Source: Candidatus Cellulosilyticum pullistercoris
GTDB taxonomy: Bacteria; Bacillota; Clostridia; Lachnospirales; Cellulosilyticaceae
Assembly (NCBI GenBank): GCA_018883705.1
Contig: JAHLFQ010000186.1
Coordinates: 1 to 10,276, forward strand
Length of the DNA: 10,276 nucleotides
Direction: 5' to 3'
This document shows, piece after piece, positions 5,470 to 10,276 of the stretch. Position 1 is the stretch's first letter. Every line of letters starts with the position of its first letter. The translations under genes and the position numbers were made by a program. The notes beneath the pieces were generated by a model. The model searched no databases and was not told where the DNA came from. It saw only the letters and a list, made by a program, of their open reading frames with translations.

Positions 5470-7206
5470 ATGTTACAAAAACTACTACAACATATTGGAG
5501 AGTACAAGAAAGATACAATAATAACTCCAATACTTGTTATTTTTGAGGTAGTAATGGAGATTATAATACCATTATTAATGGCAAAAATAGTTGATGTCGG
5601 TCTGGCTAATGGAGATATGAACTATGTCGTTAAAGTAGGAGGAGCAATGCTTTTAGCAGCTTTTTTAGCGCTTTACTTTGGTATAGCAGCTGGAAAAACT
5701 GCCGCAAAAGCCTCTACAGGATATTCTAAAAATATAAGAAAAGCCATGTATGACCAAATACAGACGTTTTCTTTTTCTAATATTGATAAGTTTTCCACAT
5801 CAGGTTTAGTTACTAGGCTAACAACAGATGTAACCAATGTACAAAACGCATATCAAATGTGTATTCGTGTGCTTGTAAGAGCACCGATTATGCTCATTAT
5901 GTCACTAGTTATGTCTTTTTATATCAATGCTAAAATAGCACTTATATTTCTTGTAGCCATTATTTTCTTAGGCACAATTCTTTATTTTATTATGACAAGA
6001 GCACATACATATTTTCGACAAGTATTTCATAAATATGATGACTTAAATGCTAGTGTTCAAGAAACTTTAACAGGCATTCGTGTTGTTAAGGCTTATGTAA
6101 GAGAAGATTATGAAATCAATAAGTTTCACAATGCATCTACATCTGTGTATAAGGGCTTTGTAAGTGCTGAGAAAATCTTACTTCTTAATACACCTTCTAT
6201 GCAGTTTACTATATATGCATGTAACTTATTAATCTCTTGGTTTGGGGCGCATTTAATTTTAAATAGTAGTATGAAAACAGGAGAATTAATGAGTTTATTT
6301 ACCTATACAAGTAGTATTTTAATGAGCTTAATGCTTGTATCTATGGTATTTGTTATGGTTGTTATGTCAAAGGCCTCTGTAGAGAGAATTTACGAAGTTT
6401 TAGATGAAGAAAGTAATTTAAAAAATACAGAAACACCTATATTTGAAGTGCCTAACGGCTCTATAGAGTTCAAAAATGTTGATTTTAGTTACGGTAAGGA
6501 TAAGAACAAGTTAGTTCTCGAAAAAATTAACATTAAGATTAACGAAGGAGAAACCATAGGAATTATTGGTGGAACTGGAAGTGCTAAGAGCTCCTTAGTA
6601 CAATTGATTCCTAGACTTTATGATGCTACCTCTGGAACTGTAGAAGTAGGAGGAATTAACGTAAAAGAGTATGATATGGATACTCTAAGAAATGAAGTTT
6701 CTATGGTATTACAAAAGAATGTATTATTCTCAGGAACCATTAAAGAAAATCTTCGCTGGGGTAATAAGTATGCAACAGATGAAGAGATTATTAAAGCCTG
6801 TGAGCAAGCACAAGCTAATGAATTCATTGAGACATTCCCAGATGGCTATGATACTTATATAGAACAAGGCGGAACTAATGTATCAGGTGGACAAAAGCAA
6901 AGACTTTGTATTGCAAGAGCTTTATTAAAGAAACCTAAAATCCTAATATTTGATGATTCAACCAGTGCAGTAGACACCAAGACAGATGCTAATATTAGAA
7001 AGGCTTTAAGAGAAGGTATACCTAATACCACTAAGATTATTATTGCTCAAAGGATATCTTCTATTGAAGATGCTGATAAAATCATTGTTATTCATGATGG
7101 AAAAATTAATGGATTTGGCACACATCATGAATTACTTGAGACCAATGTTATCTATCAAGAGGTGTATGAGTCACAAATGAAAGGAGTTGGTCGAGAAGAT
7201 GAATAA
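5470..7206 (+). CDS. ABC exporter half-transporter, degenerate-site subunit (BmrC/TM287-like)
   Basis: A 578-residue half-transporter in the cytoplasmic membrane: six transmembrane helices (about residues 17-300), then a nucleotide-binding domain (about 330-570). Its ATP-site residues are altered as in the non-catalytic partner of heterodimeric exporters. Walker A reads GGTGSAKS (367-374), with Ala372 in place of the conserved Gly. Walker B ILIFD is followed by Asp496 instead of the catalytic Glu. The switch His is Gln527. The Q-loop (Gln415) and the signature VSGGQ (471-475) are intact, so it can complete the partner's active site. AGGAG at 5456-5460 supports the ATG. It follows marR and overlaps the partner gene by 8 bp. 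By family, the pair exports drugs, lipids or peptides; the actual substrate cannot be read from the sequence. Confidence 0.92.
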   Translation: MLQKLLQHIGEYKKDTIITPILVIFEVVMEIIIPLLMAKIVDVGLANGDMNYVVKVGGAMLLAAFLALYFGIAAGKTAAKASTGYSKNIRKAMYDQIQTFSFSNIDKFSTSGLVTRLTTDVTNVQNAYQMCIRVLVRAPIMLIMSLVMSFYINAKIALIFLVAIIFLGTILYFIMTRAHTYFRQVFHKYDDLNASVQETLTGIRVVKAYVREDYEINKFHNASTSVYKGFVSAEKILLLNTPSMQFTIYACNLLISWFGAHLILNSSMKTGELMSLFTYTSSILMSLMLVSMVFVMVVMSKASVERIYEVLDEESNLKNTETPIFEVPNGSIEFKNVDFSYGKDKNKLVLEKINIKINEGETIGIIGGTGSAKSSLVQLIPRLYDATSGTVEVGGINVKEYDMDTLRNEVSMVLQKNVLFSGTIKENLRWGNKYATDEEIIKACEQAQANEFIETFPDGYDTYIEQGGTNVSGGQKQRLCIARALLKKPKILIFDDSTSAVDTKTDANIRKALREGIPNTTKIIIAQRISSIEDADKIIVIHDGKINGFGTHHELLETNVIYQEVYESQMKGVGREDE

Positions 7207-9076
7207 AAAAACTTTAAATAAAGACAGTATGCAAGTTTTAAAACGTCTATTAGTGTACATATTTAAAGGTTATAAGCTAAGATGTTTTGGAGTCGTTATT
7301 TTTATTGCAATTAGTTCACTAGCTAATGTTGTAGGAACTATATTTATCAAAAACTTAATTGATAATTATATTGCACCTTACTTAAATCAAGGACAAGTTG
7401 ACTTTTTACCTTTATTAAAAGCAATTATAGTTATGGCTAGTATTTATCTTTTAGGTGTATTCTCAACATTTATGTATAGCCGAATCATGATTGTAGTCAG
7501 TCAAGGAACACTTAAAAGATTTAGGGATGATATGTTTGCACATATGGAAACGCTTCCTATATCTTACTTTGACACTCACCCTCATGGTGAAATTATGAGT
7601 TTATACACTAACGATACAGATACATTAAGACAGATGATTAGCCAAAGTATACCGCAGCTTTTATCTTCTATCATCACCATTATAAGTGTATTTATTTCTA
7701 TGATTGTATTAAGCATCCCATTAACGATACTTGCAATTATTATGATTATAGTCATGCTATATGTGGGTAGATTCATAGGTGGAAAAAGTGCCGTTAACTT
7801 TAAGAAACAGCAAGAAGCTTTAGGAAAAATTAACGGATATATTGAGGAAATGATGGAAGGACAGAAGGTTGTAAAGGTCTTCTGTTATGAAGAGGAAGCA
7901 AAACAAAAGTTTGCTAAATTAAATGAGGCGTTATTTGAAAGTGCTAATAATGCTAATAAATATGCCAATATCATTATGCCAGTTATGGGAAACCTAGGTT
8001 ATATTAACTATGTACTGACTGCACTTATAGGAGCAAGTTTAGCAATATATGGGGTTGGTGGATTTACTATAGGTGGGTTAGCAGCTTTCTTACAACTTAC
8101 TAGAATCTTTAATCAACCTGTTTCACAAGTTTCTCAACAGCTTAATTCTATCATTATGGCCTTAGCAGGAGCCGAACGTTTATTTACCTTATTAGATGAA
8201 AAACCTGAAGTAGATGAAGGGTATGTAACACTTGTTAATGTAACAGAGAGTGACAAGGGTGAATTAACAGAAGTAAAAGAAAGAACTGGTATTTGGGCCT
8301 TTAAACATCCTCATTCTGATGGTACAGTAACTTATACCAAATTATTAGGGGATGTGGTTTTTGACAAAGTTGACTTTGGGTATACAGATGAAAAGATTGT
8401 ACTTCATGATATAGAATTGTATGCAAAGCCAGGTCAAAAAATCGCTTTTGTAGGTTCTACAGGAGCTGGTAAAACAACCATAACGAATCTAATTAATCGT
8501 TTTTATGATATACAAGATGGTAAAATTAGATATGATGGAATTAATATCAATAAAATAAAGAAAGATGACCTTAGAAGAAGCTTAGGTATCGTATTGCAAG
8601 ATACGCATTTATTTACTGGAACAGTTGCAGATAATATTCGTTACGGTAAATTAGAGGCTACTGATGAAGAAGTTTATGCAGCTGCTAAGCTTGCTAATGC
8701 AGATCAATTTATTAAGCATTTACCTGACGGATACAACACTATGCTGACAAGTGATGGTGCTAACTTATCTCAAGGGCAAAGACAACTTCTTGCTATTGCT
8801 AGAGCAGCTATTGCTAATCCACCTGTTTTAATACTAGATGAAGCAACTTCAAGTATTGATACAAGGACAGAAGCTTTAGTACAAGAAGGGATGGATAAAC
8901 TGATGGAGGGCAGAACTGTATTTGTCATTGCACATCGTTTATCTACTATTAAAAACTCTGATGTGATTATGGTACTCGAACGAGGCAGAATTATTGAAAG
9001 AGGAAATCATGATACTTTAATTAAACAAAGAGGCAAGTACTATCAATTATATACTGGTGGTCTTGAATTAGAATAA
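7199..9076 (+). CDS. ABC exporter half-transporter, catalytic subunit (BmrD/TM288-like)
   Basis: Partner of the preceding half-transporter, 625 residues, with an N-terminal six-helix membrane domain (about 20-330) and a C-terminal ATPase domain (about 385-620). Catalytic residues are complete: Walker A GSTGAGKT (419-426), Q-loop Gln467, Walker B ending in Asp547-Glu548, switch His579. The signature is LSQGQ (523-527) instead of LSGGQ. This is the matching defect that, with the partner's altered Walker motifs, makes one of the two ATP sites degenerate. A linker insert of about 40 residues (about 341-381, with ERTGIWAFKHPH) sits between the two domains and explains the greater length. ATG 7199 is chosen over TTG 7187 because the AAAGGAG site (7180-7186) directly abuts the TTG; spacing to the ATG is 12 bases. 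The 8-bp overlap with the upstream gene suggests translational coupling and equal production of the two subunits. Confidence 0.92.
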   Translation: MNKKTLNKDSMQVLKRLLVYIFKGYKLRCFGVVIFIAISSLANVVGTIFIKNLIDNYIAPYLNQGQVDFLPLLKAIIVMASIYLLGVFSTFMYSRIMIVVSQGTLKRFRDDMFAHMETLPISYFDTHPHGEIMSLYTNDTDTLRQMISQSIPQLLSSIITIISVFISMIVLSIPLTILAIIMIIVMLYVGRFIGGKSAVNFKKQQEALGKINGYIEEMMEGQKVVKVFCYEEEAKQKFAKLNEALFESANNANKYANIIMPVMGNLGYINYVLTALIGASLAIYGVGGFTIGGLAAFLQLTRIFNQPVSQVSQQLNSIIMALAGAERLFTLLDEKPEVDEGYVTLVNVTESDKGELTEVKERTGIWAFKHPHSDGTVTYTKLLGDVVFDKVDFGYTDEKIVLHDIELYAKPGQKIAFVGSTGAGKTTITNLINRFYDIQDGKIRYDGININKIKKDDLRRSLGIVLQDTHLFTGTVADNIRYGKLEATDEEVYAAAKLANADQFIKHLPDGYNTMLTSDGANLSQGQRQLLAIARAAIANPPVLILDEATSSIDTRTEALVQEGMDKLMEGRTVFVIAHRLSTIKNSDVIMVLERGRIIERGNHDTLIKQRGKYYQLYTGGLELE

Positions 9077-9089
9077 AAGCAAATAAAAG

Positions 9090-9130
9090 AATGCTCCAGT
9101 TAGCTATCAATAGTTAATTGGAGCATTTTC
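9090..9130 (+). terminator. Intrinsic terminator of the marR-ABC operon
   Basis: AATGCTCCA (9090-9098) pairs with TGGAGCATT (9119-9127). Further pairing inside the loop (TTA-CTAT with ATAG-TTAA) extends the stem, and TTTT ends at 9129. It begins 13 bases after the stop codon of the second ABC gene. Confidence 0.82.
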
Positions 9131-9165
9131 TATATTGAATATAAAGTGTTAGAATTATAGTAGTT

Positions 9166-9201
9166 ATTCAAAAAATATTACTTATAAATATTTTTTTGAA
9201 T
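9166..9201. repeat. AT-rich inverted repeat just upstream of the csp promoter
   Basis: ATTCAAAAAATATT (9166-9179) is the inverted complement of AATATTTTTTTGAAT (9187-9201) apart from one extra T, around the loop ACTTATA. It ends 6 bp before the -35 box of the cold-shock gene. Its A and T runs could act as an UP element for RNA polymerase or as a regulator site. Chance pairing in AT-rich DNA is possible, but 14 paired bases are more than usual here. Confidence 0.45.
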
Positions 9202-9207
9202 TTTATA

Positions 9208-9236
9208 TTGACAATTTCTGAAATGCCATATATAAT
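9208..9236 (+). promoter_or_regulatory. Consensus sigma-A promoter of the cold-shock gene
   Basis: Perfect -35 TTGACA (9208-9213), 17-bp spacer and perfect -10 TATAAT (9231-9236), preceded by an A/T-tract region. Transcription would begin near 9243, giving a leader of about 150 nt before the start codon, similar in size to the long leaders of enterobacterial cspA-type messages. Such a strong promoter fits a very abundant protein. Confidence 0.9.
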
Positions 9237-9278
9237 AGAAATATATTAAGTAGTTGTTTATACCTTTAAAGAATAGTG

Positions 9279-9346
9279 AAATTCACATGTTATTAGAGAT
9301 TATATGCAGCACGTAGTGTAATCTGTAATAGTATGTGAATTTTTTT
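9279..9346 (+). promoter_or_regulatory. Terminator-like long hairpin in the csp leader (possible attenuator or thermosensor)
   Basis: A nested inverted repeat: AAATTCACAT (9279-9288) with ATGTGAATTT (9333-9342), TATTA (9291-9295) with TAATA (9326-9330), and AGATTA (9297-9302) with TAATCT (9319-9324). Symmetric GT/GT and G/G internal loops separate the stems, which gives 21 base pairs around a 16-base apical segment. Seven T residues (9340-9346) follow directly, the hallmark of an intrinsic terminator, yet the element lies between the promoter and the coding region. Either it is a conditional attenuator or RNA thermometer of the cold-shock gene, or it ends a small RNA of about 100 nt and csp depends on readthrough. 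A cold-shock protein melting such a hairpin is a known type of control, but that is inference here. Confidence 0.6.
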
Positions 9347-9392
9347 GTTTGCAACCATTACAGAAATTAATATTAATTAGGAGGTACCGCAC

Positions 9393-9593
9393 ATGATGAC
9401 AGGTACAGTGAAATGGTTTAACGCAGAAAAAGGATTCGGATTTATTTCAAGAGAAGGTGGAGATGATGTATTCGTACATTTCTCAGCGATCCAAGGAGAT
9501 GGATTTAAATCTCTTGATGAAGGACAAAAAGTTAATTTTGATGTTACAAAAGGACCTCGTGGCCCTCAAGCAGAAAACGTTACAAGAGCATAA
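9393..9593 (+). CDS. Cold-shock protein, CspA/CspB family
   Basis: A single-domain RNA chaperone of 66 residues, the standard length, folding as a five-stranded OB beta-barrel that binds single-stranded RNA and DNA and melts RNA secondary structure in the cold. Both nucleic-acid-binding motifs are intact: RNP1 KGFGFI (13-18) and RNP2 VFVHF (26-30), along with the N-terminal VKWFN. It starts at the first of two adjacent ATG codons, because AGGAGG at 9379-9384 lies 8 bases before it against 11 for the second. The gene is monocistronic, with a perfect promoter, a long structured leader and its own terminator. Many genomes carry several csp paralogues, so no gene letter is assigned. Confidence 0.97.
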   Translation: MMTGTVKWFNAEKGFGFISREGGDDVFVHFSAIQGDGFKSLDEGQKVNFDVTKGPRGPQAENVTRA

Positions 9594-9607
9594 TCTACAG
9601 ATGATTT

Positions 9608-9637
9608 AAAAGACAGGACTTAGGTTCTGTCTTTTTT
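9608..9637 (+). terminator. Intrinsic terminator of the cold-shock gene
   Basis: AAAAGACAG-G-AC (9608-9619) pairs with GT-T-CTGTCTTTT (9624-9635) through one G-T wobble, closing a TTAG loop, with six T residues at 9632-9637. It lies 15 bases after the csp stop codon. Confidence 0.88.
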
Positions 9638-9671
9638 GCTATTCAAATTTAGGTAGAGCTTTCTAGATACT

Positions 9672-9709
9672 AAAAATCCTAGAACATGAGAAAATGCTCT
9701 AGGATTTTT
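9672..9709. terminator. Bidirectional terminator, mainly for the minus-strand DUF4430 gene
   Basis: AAAAATCCTAGA (9672-9683) pairs perfectly with TCTAGGATTTTT (9698-9709), with CAT/ATG (9685-9687 / 9694-9696) extending the stem. The A and T runs supply a U tract in both directions. It begins 4 bases after the stop codon of the leftward gene and acts as a second barrier for csp readthrough. Confidence 0.87.
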
Positions 9710-9712
9710 GTA

Positions 9713-10204
9713 TTAGAATTGAATATTGTTAATAGATAGTTTATGTGCACGATTTTCAACAATAGCTGAAGGTGCTCCTACATCTTTTCCTAAGTCGTTG
9801 GTATATACCCAAGTAATGAGGTCGCCAGGCTTTACTTTATAGACAGAAGGTGCTTCAGATGGAAAAGTGTTATTGACTTTATAGATCCAACCACTTAAAG
9901 GACCATTATCTTGTTGAGAGAGGCCTGCTATAGAAGTGATATAGAGGCCTGTATCAGAACCCCCAGTTTGAAAGGGTAAGTTACTGGCTTTAAGAGCATC
10001 AGAAGAGACACTAAATACCGTAGAATTTGTATTAATAGGGACTGTTTTAGTAGGGAGAATCACAGTCTCGCCGCCAGGGCCAAGAACTTCAAAACTAACA
10101 GATTGAGTAGAAGGTGTTGAACGCGTATATTTAGAACTAGAATGAGTCTGATTTAGTAACAAGTAAGTAGTTAGAGCAATGCCTAGTAAAGTTTGATTTT
10201 GCAT
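9713..10204 (-). CDS. DUF4430 domain protein (transcobalamin C-terminal-like), probably exported
   Basis: A 163-residue protein of unknown function. Its C-terminal part (about residues 60-145) matches the DUF4430 pattern: GLYITSIAGL, then GPLSGWIYKVNNTFPSEAPSVYKVKPGD and ITWVYTND. This domain resembles the C-terminal beta domain of transcobalamin and intrinsic factor and is found in bacterial surface or secreted proteins, so ligand binding at the cell surface is possible but unproven. A hydrophobic stretch (residues 5-17) followed by a Ser/Thr-rich linker (20-38) looks like an export signal or anchor. Unusually, no Lys or Arg precedes the hydrophobic part; the first is Lys25. ATG 10204 is preferred over ATG 10213 because AAAGGA (10213-10218) is 8 bases from the former and overlaps the latter. 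It is transcribed from its own promoter; no cobalamin gene or riboswitch is visible nearby. Confidence 0.8.
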   Translation of the reverse strand: MQNQTLLGIALTTYLLLNQTHSSSKYTRSTPSTQSVSFEVLGPGGETVILPTKTVPINTNSTVFSVSSDALKASNLPFQTGGSDTGLYITSIAGLSQQDNGPLSGWIYKVNNTFPSEAPSVYKVKPGDLITWVYTNDLGKDVGAPSAIVENRAHKLSINNIQF

Positions 10205-10225
10205 GAGTATCATCCTTTGCTTTAA

Positions 10226-10254
10226 AATATAAGGTTACATCATATTTTATGCAA
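10226..10254 (-). promoter_or_regulatory. Promoter of the DUF4430 gene
   Basis: On the minus strand, -35 TTGCAT (10254-10249), 17-bp spacer, -10 TATATT (10231-10226). Transcription would start near 10219, just ahead of the AAAGGA ribosome binding site, so the leader is only about 15 nt long. Confidence 0.65.
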
Positions 10255-10276
10255 AAAATGACATATAGTTACAGCT

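Noticed and set aside
7187..7198. TTG start for the second ABC gene
   Set aside because: The AAAGGAG site directly abuts this TTG, leaving no spacing; ATG 7199 is downstream of it and gives a normal N-terminus.
6618..7776. Minus-strand ORFs inside the two ABC genes (6618-6827, 7582-7776)
   Set aside because: They are antisense shadows of well-conserved ABC transporter coding sequence.
9347..9392. A separate csp promoter downstream of the leader hairpin (TTGCAA / TATTAA)
   Set aside because: The -10 is weak and transcription would start inside the ribosome binding site, so the perfect promoter at 9208-9236 is the likely one.
10205..10213. ATG 10213 as start of the DUF4430 gene
   Set aside because: The AAAGGA ribosome binding site overlaps this codon; ATG 10204 has an 8-base spacing.
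10214..10276. Cobalamin riboswitch ahead of the DUF4430 gene
   Set aside because: The predicted leader is only about 15 nt long and no B12-box-like sequence is visible in the 63 bases available.

Overview
The window is an AT-rich stretch (roughly one third G+C by eye) of a low-GC Gram-positive genome, most likely an anaerobic member of the Clostridia. This rests on consensus sigma-A-type promoters, strong AGGAGG-type ribosome binding sites, intrinsic terminators after most transcription units, a lipoprotein-type class D beta-lactamase and a BmrCD-type ABC exporter pair. The genus cannot be fixed from the sequence alone. No mobile element, tRNA, rRNA or CRISPR array is visible.

Left part (1-2021): the 3' end of a urease operon on the + strand, in the order ureF (5' end outside the window), ureG, ureD. 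These three chaperones load nickel into apo-urease. The structural genes ureABC and ureE are presumably just upstream. A branched GC-rich hairpin closes the operon.

Second part (2050-3250): a monocistronic class D beta-lactamase lipoprotein gene. Its promoter (TTGACT-17 bp-TAATAT) lies between and under two identical 19-bp repeats, each carrying the BlaI/MecI-type operator TACA-AG-TGTA. The window contains no blaI or blaR1, so the regulator must be encoded elsewhere. A long bidirectional terminator separates bla from the convergent gltS gene (minus strand), which encodes a sodium/glutamate symporter.

Third part (4513-9130): an AT-rich divergent intergenic region, then a three-gene unit on the + strand: a MarR-type regulator starting at TTG and two half-size ABC exporters overlapping by 8 bp. 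The exporters form a classic asymmetric pair. The first has degenerate catalytic residues (Walker A Gly to Ala, catalytic Glu to Asp, switch His to Gln) but an intact signature. The second has intact catalytic residues but a degenerate LSQGQ signature. A palindrome centred on GGTACC at the predicted marR transcription start suggests autoregulation and drug- or metabolite-induced export.

Right part (9131-10276): a cold-shock protein gene with a perfect TTGACA-17-TATAAT promoter and a leader of about 150 nt. The leader holds a long interrupted hairpin ending in seven T residues, which looks like a transcription attenuator or thermosensor. A bidirectional terminator then separates it from a minus-strand gene for a DUF4430 (transcobalamin C-terminal-like) protein with its own promoter.

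The most interesting points are regulatory: the BlaI-type operators without a local regulator, the terminator-like cold-shock leader, and the MarR palindrome. None amounts to a demonstrably new system.
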